Below, one piece after another: positions 37,380-47,328 of a stretch of 64,000 nt of DNA. This stretch comes from an uncultured Bacteroidales bacterium (GTDB taxonomy: Bacteria > Bacteroidota > Bacteroidia > Bacteroidales > FEN-979). Numbering within the stretch: the first letter of the stretch is position 1; each line of letters begins with the position of its first letter. The notes beneath the pieces were generated by a model that had not been told where the DNA came from, did no database searches, and was given only the letters and a program-made list of their open reading frames with translations. Location of the stretch: the NCBI GenBank assembly GCA_903959905.1, contig CAJBYO010000079.1, positions 104,340-168,339 on the forward strand. Direction: 5' to 3'. A program made the position numbers and the translations under genes.

Positions 37380-38738
37380 TTGAAATCCACCCTGAAAAAA
37401 ATTTCACGCGAAGCGAATACACTTTCTCTTGCAGGAAACCTTTCCTTTGCGGTGTTCGGATTTGCCGGGTTCGCCATCCTGGCCAGGACATTTCCTCTGG
37501 ACGTTTTCGGCGAGTGGGTTTTGTACATCTCTTCTGCTACATTTATCGAGATGTTCAGGTTTGGGATTACAAACTGGGCCATTATCAGGTATCTCTCAGG
37601 TGTAGCGCAGGAAGACAGGGTTAAATATATCGGGTCAAACGCTTTGATTATCTTCCTTGCCACCATTGTCATCGCAATGATCATCTGGTCTGTGCATTTT
37701 GCATTTCCCGGACCGATCAAAGCGGCCGGGTATGAACTTTTCTTTACGTGGTACCCCTTTCTGGCCTTTATCAACATCCCGTTCAACAGTGCCCTTGTGA
37801 TCATGCAGGCTGATCAGCGGTTTGGTAAAATACTCTTTATTAAAACCCTGAACAGCGGCGGTTTTTTCGTAATCCTCCTTATAAATTACCTGTTCTTTAA
37901 AATGACCCTGACACAGCTTGTCTGGGCTCAACTGGGCATCAACATTGTTACTTCAGCGATATGCATTGCTGCCGGTTGGGATGGCTTAAAACATATACGT
38001 AAAGCCACACGGGAGACAAACAAAGTGCTGCTTGATTTCGGAAAATATACGATTTTCACCCTCATCGGAACAAATTTATTAAGGAGCGCCGATACATTAA
38101 TTATCAGTCTCAGCCCACTGGGAACCGCTGCTGTAGCCTTGTACAGCATTCCCATGAAACTGACTGAACTCCAGCAGATTCCCTTGCGAAGTTTTGTCGC
38201 TACCGCTTTCCCGAAAATGTCTAAAGCCAGCGTGCAGGGTAAAGTGGAAGAGGTTAAAGAGTTCTTTTACATTTATTCAGGTGCCATGACCTACCTGCTC
38301 CTGGCTATCAGCGTGGTAACATTTGTGTTTGCCGAGTTCTTTGTCCTGATCCTGGGCGGGAAACAGTACCTTGGCATCGACCCTTTAACAGGAGTTAACA
38401 CTGCGAATATCGTCAGGATTTTCTCCGTGTACGGAATACTGCTGCCCATTGACAGAATGACCGGTGCCGGCCTTGACAGCATCAACAAACCCGACCGCAA
38501 CTTCCAAAAAGTGATGTACATGGCAATTACCAATGTGATCGGTGACCTGATTGCAGTATTTATCTTTAAATCACTGGCGATGGTCGCATTTGCCTCCATC
38601 CTTTTTACGGTGCTGGGGATCTGGGTAGGCTATTATTTCCTTGACAGGCAACTTGAGCTTAATTTCAAAAAGATTTTCTCAGCAGGCATTGAATTCTATG
38701 CGTCACTGTACCGGAAGTTTCGAAACCATGCCATGTAA
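37380..38738 (+). CDS. Oligosaccharide flippase, Wzx-like
   Basis: A 452-aa integral membrane protein with about 12 helices of the polysaccharide-biosynthesis/MOP type. N-terminal pattern: NTLSLAGNLSFAVFGFAGFAILART. It flips undecaprenyl-linked repeat units across the inner membrane. The start is TTG (37380), 10 nt after the co-polymerase stop; no ATG is near, and the N-terminus fits the family. Placed next to the polymerase as in Wzx/Wzy loci. Confidence 0.88.
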   Translation: MKSTLKKISREANTLSLAGNLSFAVFGFAGFAILARTFPLDVFGEWVLYISSATFIEMFRFGITNWAIIRYLSGVAQEDRVKYIGSNALIIFLATIVIAMIIWSVHFAFPGPIKAAGYELFFTWYPFLAFINIPFNSALVIMQADQRFGKILFIKTLNSGGFFVILLINYLFFKMTLTQLVWAQLGINIVTSAICIAAGWDGLKHIRKATRETNKVLLDFGKYTIFTLIGTNLLRSADTLIISLSPLGTAAVALYSIPMKLTELQQIPLRSFVATAFPKMSKASVQGKVEEVKEFFYIYSGAMTYLLLAISVVTFVFAEFFVLILGGKQYLGIDPLTGVNTANIVRIFSVYGILLPIDRMTGAGLDSINKPDRNFQKVMYMAITNVIGDLIAVFIFKSLAMVAFASILFTVLGIWVGYYFLDRQLELNFKKIFSAGIEFYASLYRKFRNHAM

Positions 38739-38786
38739 ACAACTGATTGGATCGCCATGAAGGCATCATGGTCAATTTTCTGAACG

Positions 38787-40262
38787 ATGGGACAAAACGA
38801 CAATCCATTTGAGGCATATTCAGGTTCCGGGAAACTCGGAACCCCGAAGTATCTTGCCTTATGGTTGCTTGTCATCCTGTTTTCTGCATTCCTGATCAGC
38901 AAAGTCGGCGTAACTGCAGGAATGGGCCTGATTGTTCTTCCATTTGTCGTGCTCTATGTTTACCTGCTGTTCCAGTACCCGGTAATCGGCCTGTATTCAG
39001 CCATCGCGTTTGGTTTTGTTTTACTTGGAATCCCACGGTATGCCAAGGCAATCAGCCAGATCGGGATGGCGATGGATGGCATCCTGTTTCTTACCTTTTT
39101 TGCCTTTTTTCTGAAACGGTTCTGGGTAAAAATTGACTGGACCCCGGCAATAAAGGATATTACCATATTGGCTGCCATCTGGTTCGGATATGCCATGTTC
39201 CAGTTTTTCAACCCGGAAGTAAGAGACAGGCAGGCATGGCTGGCTGGTATGCGGGGAATGTCCCTTTATATGCTGCTGATCGTGCCGCTTGTATTGCTTT
39301 TTATAACCGACAGGCGTAAATTGTACATCTTCTTTTATATCTGGGGTTTTTTTTCAATCCTGGCCACCATGAAGGGGTTGATGCAGCTGACCATTGGGGT
39401 GGATCCCTTTGAAAAGCAATGGCTGGATGAGGGCGGTGCCGTCACCCATGTCATTTTCGGAAAACTGCGGGTATTCTCCTTTTACAGCGATGCAGCACAA
39501 TTCGGATCAAACCAGGGTTATACCGCCGTCGTATTCAGCATCATGGCGATAGGTGAAAAAAACTGGAAGAGGAGGTTCTTTTACCTGGCCGTTGCGATCC
39601 TCGGATTAATCGGCATGTTCATATCCGGAACCCGGGGAGCGATCAGTGTTCCGCTGGGGGGCTTTTCGTTATATTTTATCCTCAGAAAAAACTGGGCAGT
39701 CATGATCACCGGGTTTGTCATGCTGGTGGTTGTGTTTGTCTTTTTCAAATACACCACAATAGGTCAGAATAACCAGCAGATCAGGCGTATGCGTTCTGCC
39801 TTTGATCCGAATGACCCGTCCTTGCAGGTGAGGCTTGCCAACCAGAAACTGTTGAGCGCCTACCTTGCCTCACGCCCTTTCGGGGGCGGGATCGGACATG
39901 CCGGTGTAAAAGCACAGAAGTACCTGCCCAATGCCTTCCTGTCGCAGATCGCCACCGACAGCTGGTATGTGCTGATCTGGGCAGAACAGGGGGCTGTGGG
40001 GTTGTCCCTGCATCTTTTCATCCTGTTCTATGTCATCATCAAAGCCTCCTTCCTTATCATGACAAGGATCAGGGACCCGGAGCTTAAAATGACCATGTCG
40101 GCCCTGGTATCCGGAATGCTGGGGATCATGGTTGCATCTTATGGCAATGCCGCCCTCGGGACCTTCCCCACGGGCATGCTGATCTACACCTCTATGGCGC
40201 TGATGCTCAATTCAACGTTTCTTGACAGAAAATTTACCGCGGATGACACTGCGGCTGCCTGA
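38787..40262 (+). CDS. O-antigen ligase/polymerase family protein, Wzy-like
   Basis: The 491-aa protein has about a dozen predicted helices and a large loop region. Between helices it has the Wzy_C-type segment FISGTRGAISVPLGGFSLY and the loop PFGGGIGHAGVKAQKYLPNAFL. Such proteins polymerise repeat units, or ligate chains. With a flippase and a co-polymerase beside it, polymerase is the better guess. Its exact role cannot be read from sequence. Confidence 0.8.
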   Translation: MGQNDNPFEAYSGSGKLGTPKYLALWLLVILFSAFLISKVGVTAGMGLIVLPFVVLYVYLLFQYPVIGLYSAIAFGFVLLGIPRYAKAISQIGMAMDGILFLTFFAFFLKRFWVKIDWTPAIKDITILAAIWFGYAMFQFFNPEVRDRQAWLAGMRGMSLYMLLIVPLVLLFITDRRKLYIFFYIWGFFSILATMKGLMQLTIGVDPFEKQWLDEGGAVTHVIFGKLRVFSFYSDAAQFGSNQGYTAVVFSIMAIGEKNWKRRFFYLAVAILGLIGMFISGTRGAISVPLGGFSLYFILRKNWAVMITGFVMLVVVFVFFKYTTIGQNNQQIRRMRSAFDPNDPSLQVRLANQKLLSAYLASRPFGGGIGHAGVKAQKYLPNAFLSQIATDSWYVLIWAEQGAVGLSLHLFILFYVIIKASFLIMTRIRDPELKMTMSALVSGMLGIMVASYGNAALGTFPTGMLIYTSMALMLNSTFLDRKFTADDTAAA

Positions 40263-40274
40263 TTTTAAACCGGA

Positions 40275-41009
40275 TTATTTTTTCCCGGCCAGCATGTTCT
40301 TAAAATAATCTGAGAACACACCGGTAAAGGTTTGAAAGGCATTCAGCAATTCAGCCGATTTTGAACGGGGCCTCAGCTGGCTGCTGATCATCTTCGCATC
40401 CCAGTATTCATTGAAATACTTTAGATATTCCTGTTCGGAAGGTTCAACCAGGTATTCAAAATTATTGTCCCATTCAATGGCCACATTGAACAGCTCAGGG
40501 TAACTCCTGATCAGCATTTTATAGGGGATGGATATCGTTGGAAGGTGGTGAAGGAAAACATCACCGAAATCAAAGGAGAGGGATCTGAAGAACTTTGCCT
40601 TCTCCACAATGACCACTTTATTGTTGATTTCCAGGATCAGCCACCTGTGTGATTCCTTAGGAAAAAGGTATTCGCCAAAAAGTGACGGAGCTTCAAGGTA
40701 CCCACGTTTTGATACCCGCATCTGTTCATCCATGAACTTCGCAGGATTGTCAACATGTTCCAATACCTGGTTGCAAATCACATAATCGAATTCCTTATCC
40801 TTAAACGGAAGGTTCTCCCCGTCGGCCTGCAGAAACTTCTGGTCCTTCCTTACTTTGATATCCCCTGAACGATGATAGTTGGTGTCAATGAACTTGTCGC
40901 AAACAACATTTGACCTGGGATGCGGGTTATGGCCTCCGCCCACCTCAAGTACATAATCACTTTTGCTGATCTTCAGGTCACTTCTTGATTTTGGATTTCT
41001 AACTTTCAT
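40275..41009 (-). CDS. Class I SAM-dependent methyltransferase
   Basis: The 244-aa enzyme has SAM motif I YVLEVGGGHNPHP, the acidic post-I segment and motif II/III FDYVICNQVLEHVDNPAKFM, of the Methyltransf_11 type. The substrate is unknown; sugar or lipid intermediate is likely from context. It is the only gene in the EPS region on the minus strand, splitting the operon into a left part (32551-40262) and a right part (41337-50213), and is convergent with the polymerase. Confidence 0.85.
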   Translation of the reverse strand: MKVRNPKSRSDLKISKSDYVLEVGGGHNPHPRSNVVCDKFIDTNYHRSGDIKVRKDQKFLQADGENLPFKDKEFDYVICNQVLEHVDNPAKFMDEQMRVSKRGYLEAPSLFGEYLFPKESHRWLILEINNKVVIVEKAKFFRSLSFDFGDVFLHHLPTISIPYKMLIRSYPELFNVAIEWDNNFEYLVEPSEQEYLKYFNEYWDAKMISSQLRPRSKSAELLNAFQTFTGVFSDYFKNMLAGKK

Positions 41010-41336
41010 AATTTCAGGGTATTTTTATACAGTTACAAGCACATAAAAAGTCCGGGATCAATAAAATGGCAACAACATCCTCATCAATTTCAACAAAGAA
41101 TGTGGTTAAAATTAAGAAAAGTTATTTGAATTCCTGATATTTTTTTAACAATGGGAAATTCCTGGCAAAAGGCACGATAAAATCTTAAGAATAAAAGTTA
41201 TGCGAATTAAATGGAATTTGATATATTTGTAATGAAGGAGTTGAAGGTTGACTTTATTCATGTGGCTATCTTGCTATTTTTCAAATGATTAACCGGGTTT
41301 ATCTTCACTGTTGAACCGACTGATAACACATTAACC
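41010..41336. other. Intergenic region with promoter for the glycosyltransferase operon
   Basis: A 327-nt divergent gap, AT-rich, with one TAnnTTTG element (41222-41229). I see no gene, no strong hairpin and no -24/-12 sigma54 promoter (the motif TGGC...TTGC near 41264 has the wrong spacing). Confidence 0.5.
41222..41229 (+). promoter_or_regulatory. Putative -7 element for the glycosyltransferase operon
   Basis: TATATTTG matches TAnnTTTG, with a predicted leader of about 100 nt before the ATG at 41337. No clear -33 TTTG. Confidence 0.5.
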
Positions 41337-42251
41337 ATGGATTATCCACTTGTTTCAATCATTTCCATCAATTATAATCACCCGGAAGTAACGTGCCAGC
41401 TGCTTCATTCACTCAGGCAGATAACCTACCCCAACCTGGAAATTATTGTCGTGGATAATGCCTCACCAAATGACAACCCGGCCATCATCAAACAAAGTTT
41501 TCCGGAGATCACCTTTATTCAGAGCAAAGAAAACCTTGGATTTGCCGGGGGGAACAACCTTGGCGTCAGGATTGCGAAAGGGAAGTATATATTACTGCTG
41601 AACAACGACACAGAAGTAGATTCAGGGTTTCTTGAGCCCCTGGTGGCGAAGTTTGAAAACAACCCGGCAATTGGTGCTGTAAGTCCGAAAATAAAGTATT
41701 TCCACACACCTGATACCATTCAATATGCCGGTCTTTCCCCGGTAAACCCCTATACCATCCGCAGCAAGGGAATTGGCCACGGTGAAAAGGACCAGGGACA
41801 ACATGACCTTGACAAACGCACCAATTTTGTTCACGGTGCGGCGATGATGGTTCCCATGGAGGTGATCCGAAAAACCGGGATGATGGCTGAATGCTACTTC
41901 CTTTACTATGAAGAGCTTGACTGGGCCAACCTGATTAAAAATGCCGGTTATGAATTATGGTACATCCATAATTCTGTCATTTTGCACAAAGAGTCTATAA
42001 GCACCGGAAAACTGAGCCCGCTGAAGGTTTATTACATGAACCGTTCACGCCTGCTTTACCTGCGCAGGAATGTGCATGGCTTCACCTTCCTGGTGGCCCT
42101 GTTATTCCAGTTAGGGGTATCCATCCCGAAAAATGCGCTGAAGTTCCTTATCTCAGGTGAAAAGGGACATTTCAAGGCATATCACCGGGCGGTAATGTGG
42201 CATGTTAAAAACCTTTTTTCAAAAGATATACACCTCAACCCTGTATTTTAA
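41337..42251 (+). CDS. GT2 family glycosyltransferase
   Basis: The 304-aa soluble GT-A enzyme resembles rhamnosyltransferases. Motifs are SIISINYNHPEVT, IIVVDNASPNDN, ENLGFAGGNNLGVRIA and the metal-binding LLLNNDTEVD. Active on the cytoplasmic face, adding a sugar to the lipid-linked repeat unit. It starts the right half of the EPS operon. Confidence 0.9.
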   Translation: MDYPLVSIISINYNHPEVTCQLLHSLRQITYPNLEIIVVDNASPNDNPAIIKQSFPEITFIQSKENLGFAGGNNLGVRIAKGKYILLLNNDTEVDSGFLEPLVAKFENNPAIGAVSPKIKYFHTPDTIQYAGLSPVNPYTIRSKGIGHGEKDQGQHDLDKRTNFVHGAAMMVPMEVIRKTGMMAECYFLYYEELDWANLIKNAGYELWYIHNSVILHKESISTGKLSPLKVYYMNRSRLLYLRRNVHGFTFLVALLFQLGVSIPKNALKFLISGEKGHFKAYHRAVMWHVKNLFSKDIHLNPVF

Positions 42252-42260
42252 ACTGTCATC

Positions 42261-43472
42261 ATGAACCCTGCATTCTTACTCATCTTCCACATCATACAGA
42301 TTTTCCTGTTCCTCATCCTGGGGCTGCCCGTGCTTTACATTTTCATATTCGCACTGGCAGGGTTGTTTTACAGGCAGCCCCGGTATTTAAAAGCTGAGAA
42401 ATACTACCGGATTGCGGTCATGATCCCGGGCTACAAGGAGGATTTCGTTATCAGGGAGGTTGCAGCCGACGCGCTGCTGCAGGATTACCCGAAGGATTGC
42501 TTTGATGTGGTGATCATCGCCGATTCATTTCAACCTGAAACCGTTGATTACCTGAAATCCCTTCCAATTAAAGTTATAGAAGTCAAATTTGATAAGAGCA
42601 CCAAGGCCAAAGCCCTCAACAGAGCGATGGAACTGCTTCCTGAAAAGTATGATATTGCCGTTGTACTTGACGCCGACAACCTGATGGCCCCCGGCTTTCT
42701 GTCTAAAATAAATGCCGTTTTCAACCGGGGATGCATTGCAGTTCAGGGCCACAGGAAAGCTAAAAACGTTGACACTCCCCTTGCCGTGCTGGATGCCGTT
42801 AGCGAAGAGATCAACAACCACATATTCCGGAAAGGGCACCGGGTTACCGGCCTGTCATCTGCCATCATTGGTTCGGGAATGGCTTTTCAATATTCCTATT
42901 TCAAAGACCTTATGCTGAATGTCACAGCCATTGGCGGTTTTGACAAGGATATTGAACTGCGAATGCTCCGGGAAGGCAAAAATATCCTATACCTCAATGA
43001 CGCGGTTGTGCTTGATGAGAAAGTTCAGCAGGCTGAAGTTTTCTCGAACCAGCGCAGGCGGTGGCTCTCAGCACAGCTGGTCTATTTTCGCCGTGATTTT
43101 TTTTCCGCCCTTGGCGCACTGATTACGAAAGGCAACATTGATTACTTTGACAAGGCCATCCAGTTTATCCAGCCTCCAAGGATTTTGCTCTTGGGCGCAG
43201 TTTTGTTTTTCGGTTGTCTGTTTACCGGCCTCAACCTGCTTTTCCTTACAGCTGATTCGTACGCAGTTACATGGATGGTGATCATTCTGATGTGCCTACT
43301 GGCATTTCTTTTCTCGGTGCCCGGGTATTTTTATAACATGACCACCCTGAAAGCATTGCTGAGCCTGCCTAAAGGCATGTTCCTGATGCTCGGGTCGCTG
43401 TTGAAAATCAAGGGGGCCAACAAGCAGTTCATTCACACCCAACATTCGGCAAAGGCATCTTCCAAACCGTAA
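42261..43472 (+). CDS. Membrane-bound GT2 glycosyltransferase
   Basis: 403 aa. One N-terminal helix (LLIFHIIQIFLFLILGLPVLY) and two to three C-terminal helices flank a GT-A domain: IAVMIPGYKE, VVLDADN (DxD), then FSNQRRRWLS, the Q-x-x-R-W signature of processive and related beta-glycosyltransferases. It may extend the repeat unit or act on a separate glycan. 9 nt after the preceding gene. Confidence 0.88.
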   Translation: MNPAFLLIFHIIQIFLFLILGLPVLYIFIFALAGLFYRQPRYLKAEKYYRIAVMIPGYKEDFVIREVAADALLQDYPKDCFDVVIIADSFQPETVDYLKSLPIKVIEVKFDKSTKAKALNRAMELLPEKYDIAVVLDADNLMAPGFLSKINAVFNRGCIAVQGHRKAKNVDTPLAVLDAVSEEINNHIFRKGHRVTGLSSAIIGSGMAFQYSYFKDLMLNVTAIGGFDKDIELRMLREGKNILYLNDAVVLDEKVQQAEVFSNQRRRWLSAQLVYFRRDFFSALGALITKGNIDYFDKAIQFIQPPRILLLGAVLFFGCLFTGLNLLFLTADSYAVTWMVIILMCLLAFLFSVPGYFYNMTTLKALLSLPKGMFLMLGSLLKIKGANKQFIHTQHSAKASSKP

Positions 43473-43484
43473 AAAAACTGTATT

Positions 43485-44660
43485 ATGAAAATCGGAATTG
43501 AGGGACAACGGCTTTTTCGCAAAAAGAAACATGGGATGGACATGGTTGCACTGGAGCTGATCCGCAACCTGCAGGAGATTGACCGTGAAAATGAATATGT
43601 GGTATACGTAAGCCCCGACGAAGATAAAACTGCATTGCATCCTACGCCCAATTTCAGGATCGTTGAACTTGACGGAGGTTTCTACCCGCGATGGGAACAG
43701 TTTGCGCTTCCGCGTGCCGCAAGGAACGACGGCTGCCAGATCCTTCATTGCACCAGCAATACAGCACCTGTCAATACAGGGATTCCTCTTGTGGTTACCC
43801 TGCACGACATCATTTATATGGAAAGCAGTTACCCGAAGATCCTCCGCGGATCAGGAACCGCATACCAGAAATTCGGCAATGTTTACCGGAGGCTTGTAGT
43901 TCCAACGATCATCAGAAAAAGTGAGGCAATCATTACAGTTTCCAATTATGAAAAAACAAGGATCGGCGAGTTCTTTGGCATGCAAAACGATCGCCGGTTA
44001 AAAGCCGTGTACAACGGAGTCGGAACCCATTTTAAACCTGTCACAGATGAGGCTGAACTCGCGAGGGTAAAAACCAGGTATAAATTACCCGACAAATTCT
44101 TCTTTTTCCTTGGGAATACCGATCCGAAGAAAAACACCAAAGGAACTCTCCTGGCATTTTCCGATTTTATCAGGCAAACAGGCAGCACCATGCGGCTTGT
44201 GATGCTTGATTATGACAGGAATGAACTGGAGAAGATCTTAGACCAGATCGGCGACAGACCGCTGATGGACCGTATCATTCTCACCGGGTATGTGATGAAC
44301 ACCGACCTGCCGGCCATTTACAGCCAGTGCGACATTTTCCTGTACCCATCCCTGCGCGAAAGTTTTGGCATCCCGCTGCTGGAGGCCATGTCATGCGGGG
44401 TTCCTGTCATCACCTCCAACACTTCCTCCATGCCTGAAATAGCAGGAGATGCAGCATACATCATTGACCCTTTCAAACCTGAAGAGATCACTGCTGCCAT
44501 GATCAAACTGACGAATGACAGTGCCCTGCGAAACACCCTTGTGGCAAAAGGAATCCCGCAGGCGGCAAAGTTCTCCTGGCGGGCGATGGCAGAGCATGTA
44601 CTTGAAATATACCATGACATCAGCAAAAGCAATCACGGATTAAAAACCGGATCAGCATGA
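43485..44660 (+). CDS. GT4 family glycosyltransferase
   Basis: 391 aa, GT-B fold. The N-terminus IGIEGQRLFRKKKHGM and the C-terminal nucleotide-sugar pattern ESFGIPLLEAMSCGVPVITS, with the E-x7-E motif, are clear. It ends in a 4-nt overlap with the next gene, so translation is coupled. Substrate not deducible. Confidence 0.92.
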   Translation: MKIGIEGQRLFRKKKHGMDMVALELIRNLQEIDRENEYVVYVSPDEDKTALHPTPNFRIVELDGGFYPRWEQFALPRAARNDGCQILHCTSNTAPVNTGIPLVVTLHDIIYMESSYPKILRGSGTAYQKFGNVYRRLVVPTIIRKSEAIITVSNYEKTRIGEFFGMQNDRRLKAVYNGVGTHFKPVTDEAELARVKTRYKLPDKFFFFLGNTDPKKNTKGTLLAFSDFIRQTGSTMRLVMLDYDRNELEKILDQIGDRPLMDRIILTGYVMNTDLPAIYSQCDIFLYPSLRESFGIPLLEAMSCGVPVITSNTSSMPEIAGDAAYIIDPFKPEEITAAMIKLTNDSALRNTLVAKGIPQAAKFSWRAMAEHVLEIYHDISKSNHGLKTGSA

Positions 44661-45859
44661 TAAAGAATCGGGACATCGTTGTCGTCGGCATTCAGCCATG
44701 GGACATTGCAATCGGGAGCAATTGCAAGAATATTGCGGAGGAATTCTCCAAACACAACCGGGTGCTGTATGTGAATGCCCCCCTTGACCGGATAACCAGG
44801 CAGAAGGAGAAAAACACACCGAAAATCCAAAAACGCATCCGGATCCAGCAGGGAATAGAGCCTGACCTGGTTCAATTGGGAGGTACACTGTGGAACCTCT
44901 ATCCCAAGGGTATTGTAGAATCAATCAACTGGATCAAGTCACCCTGGCTGTATGACCTGCTGAACAAACGGAACAACAGGATATTTGCAAAGGCCATACA
45001 ATCAGCCACAGAACGGCTTGGCTTCAAGGACTTTATCTTATTCAACGATAGCTCAATGTTCCTCGGGTTGTACCTTAAAGAGATGCTTCACCCTGAAACA
45101 TACATCTATTATACGCGCGACAATTTAATTGCCGTTGATTACTGGAAGCGACAGGGGGTGCGCATTGAAGCAGCAACCATGCAGAAAGCCGACCTAGTTG
45201 TCGCCAACTCCACATACCTTGCCAACCTGGCCCGAAAATTCAATCCGAATTCATTTTATGTGGGTCAGGGATGTGATTTGACATTATTCAATTCCGAACT
45301 CATCACAACTGTTCCTGATGATATCCGTGGTATTGCAAAACCAGTTATCGGGTACATCGGGGCGCTCTACTCCTTAAGGCTTGATATCAGCGTGCTTGAA
45401 CACATCGCTGACAGTAAACCGGAGTGGAGCCTGGTGTTGGTTGGTCCTGAAGACACTGCATTCATGGAGAGCAAACTCCACAGGATGAAAAATGTTCATT
45501 TTCTGGGCAACAAACAGGCCACCGAACTGTCGGCTTATCTAAACCAGTTTGATGTTGCGCTCAATCCACAGGTTCTGAGCCCGGTAACGGTCGGAAACTA
45601 CCCGCGCAAAATAGATGAATACCTGGCCATGGGTAAACCAACCATAGCAACAAAGACAGAAGCCATGGCCGTATTCGCCGATTACACATACCTGGCTGAA
45701 AACAGGCAGGAATATGTTGAGTTTATTGAAAAGGCACTCCGGGAAAACGACCAGGACCTCCGTAAAAAACGGGAGAATTTCGCCCGTGAACATACCTGGG
45801 AAAACAATGTCCGTGAAATCTACCGGGCCGTTGAACTGGTAAAACACCCATCTCATTAA
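44657..45859 (+). CDS. GT-B glycosyltransferase, GT4-like
   Basis: 400 aa. It reads DIVVVGIQPWDIAIGSNC near the start, a middle domain with KADLVVANSTYLANLARKF and PVIGYIGALYSLRLD, and the C-terminal pattern YPRKIDEYLAMGKPTIATK with the acidic residue of GT4 enzymes. It resembles the TuaH/teichuronic-acid-type group. It starts inside the end of the previous gene. Confidence 0.85.
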   Translation: MIKNRDIVVVGIQPWDIAIGSNCKNIAEEFSKHNRVLYVNAPLDRITRQKEKNTPKIQKRIRIQQGIEPDLVQLGGTLWNLYPKGIVESINWIKSPWLYDLLNKRNNRIFAKAIQSATERLGFKDFILFNDSSMFLGLYLKEMLHPETYIYYTRDNLIAVDYWKRQGVRIEAATMQKADLVVANSTYLANLARKFNPNSFYVGQGCDLTLFNSELITTVPDDIRGIAKPVIGYIGALYSLRLDISVLEHIADSKPEWSLVLVGPEDTAFMESKLHRMKNVHFLGNKQATELSAYLNQFDVALNPQVLSPVTVGNYPRKIDEYLAMGKPTIATKTEAMAVFADYTYLAENRQEYVEFIEKALRENDQDLRKKRENFAREHTWENNVREIYRAVELVKHPSH

Positions 45860-45869
45860 TAGCTGTCGC

Positions 45870-46490
45870 ATGAGTATTATTGAAAAAATAAAGGCAAATC
45901 CCCGGCTCAAGCAAATGGCATTGGATGCCATGATGCCAAAAAACCAGTCGCGGCCCCGGCTCTGGGTGAAATGGTTTCTGAACCCGCTGAAACACAAAAA
46001 AGGGAAGAATGCACGCATCTGCCGTCGGTCCAGAATTGATGTGATGCCATTTAACAATTTTGTTCTGGGAAATGACTCCACCATTGAAGACTTCTGCACT
46101 GTCAACAACGGGGTGGGTGATGTGATCATCGGCGACAGGACCCGGGTGGGAATGAGCAATGTGCTGATCGGCCCGGTGACCATCGGGAATGATGTAATGC
46201 TTGCCCAGAATATTGTCATGTCGGGACTAAACCATGGATATGAAGACATCCATGTCGTTCCCCACAAGCAACCCGTTACAAAGAAAAAGATCGTGATTGA
46301 AGACGAAGTGTGGATCGGGGCAAACTGCGTGGTTGTTGCCGGTGTTACAATAGGCAGACATTCTGTAATTGCAGCAGGAACAGTGGTTACCAAAGACATA
46401 CCACCCTACGCTGTGGCCGTGGGAAACCCGGCAAGGGTCATCAAGCAATACAATTCACAATCCGGGCTCTGGGAGCGGGTTCCAGGGTGA
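45870..46490 (+). CDS. Hexapeptide-repeat acyltransferase (probable sugar O-acetyltransferase)
   Basis: 206 aa with left-handed beta-helix repeats, e.g. VIIGDRTRVGMSNVLIGP and VWIGANCVVVAGVTIG, then VVTKDIPPYAVAVGNPARVI, the typical end of WbbJ/CatB-type acetyltransferases. It likely acetylates a sugar of the repeat unit. 10 nt after the previous gene. Confidence 0.88.
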   Translation: MSIIEKIKANPRLKQMALDAMMPKNQSRPRLWVKWFLNPLKHKKGKNARICRRSRIDVMPFNNFVLGNDSTIEDFCTVNNGVGDVIIGDRTRVGMSNVLIGPVTIGNDVMLAQNIVMSGLNHGYEDIHVVPHKQPVTKKKIVIEDEVWIGANCVVVAGVTIGRHSVIAAGTVVTKDIPPYAVAVGNPARVIKQYNSQSGLWERVPG

Positions 46491-46540
46491 ACCTGACAAT
46501 ATAAATTCAACAATTATCACTTCACACAACTCTTTCCAGG

Positions 46541-47320
46541 ATGAAGAAACTGCTGACCTATTACCGATACTTTTTTGAATACCTGAAATACGGAGATTTC
46601 AAATCGATCTTCTATTCTGTCATGTATGTGCTCTTCAGGAAATCGCATAAAAGTGACCGGATCATCCGCACTTCTGTCGGGAAATTTTTCTGCAGGAAGA
46701 ACACCAACGATTTCCAGTTTGCCAATTATGCCTATGAGTGGGGCGTGAAAAAGTACCTGCTTGACCACTGCAGGGAATACACCGTGTTCATTGACGGTGG
46801 GGCCTGTATCGGCGATTACTCCATCCTCCTCTCCCGCTTCGGTTTGAAATGTTATGCCTTTGAACCGATTGAACAGAATTTCAATGTCATGCAGAAGAAC
46901 TTTGAGCTGAACAATCTTTCAGGCAAAATCACAGCCTTAAAACTCGGGCTCGGAGCGGAGAACGTTCAGAAGTATTTCATCTTTAATCCAGTCAATACGG
47001 GCGCTTCATCATGTACAACAGACCAGGGGAAGGCGAACTGCCGGGCGGATATCCGCACATTTGACTCGCTCCTGCCCGAACTTCAGATAGACCCTGATGA
47101 ACGCATACTTTTCAAACTTGACATTGAAAGCATGGAAATTGAGGCAATCCGGGGCGCGGCATCATTTATCCGGAACTACCCCAATATAACTTTCGTACTG
47201 GAGGATAAACATACAGGCCAGGATCCGATTCAACAGGCCCTCAGCGATATTGCAACATTTGAATTCGGAATCGTCGACAACTTCAACATCTTTGCAAAAA
47301 AAACAACATCAACCAAATAA
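46541..47320 (+). CDS. FkbM family methyltransferase
   Basis: The 259-aa protein carries the FkbM pattern: VFIDGGACIGDYSILLSRFG (SAM site), CYAFEPIEQNFNVMQKNF, and then RTFDSLLP with the conserved LFKLDIESMEIEAI. FkbM proteins are O-methyltransferases; in glycan loci they are thought to methylate sugars. 50 nt after the acyltransferase. Confidence 0.9.
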   Translation: MKKLLTYYRYFFEYLKYGDFKSIFYSVMYVLFRKSHKSDRIIRTSVGKFFCRKNTNDFQFANYAYEWGVKKYLLDHCREYTVFIDGGACIGDYSILLSRFGLKCYAFEPIEQNFNVMQKNFELNNLSGKITALKLGLGAENVQKYFIFNPVNTGASSCTTDQGKANCRADIRTFDSLLPELQIDPDERILFKLDIESMEIEAIRGAASFIRNYPNITFVLEDKHTGQDPIQQALSDIATFEFGIVDNFNIFAKKTTSTK

Positions 47321-47328
47321 CGTAATCT

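Noticed and set aside
41264..41277. Sigma54 -24/-12 promoter before the glycosyltransferase operon
   Set aside because: TGGC and TTGC are present, but the GG and GC doublets are 7 nt apart instead of about 10.
45539..46399. Long minus-strand frame over the glycosyltransferase/acetyltransferase junction
   Set aside because: Antisense shadow; crosses two well-supported genes and has no recognisable domain.
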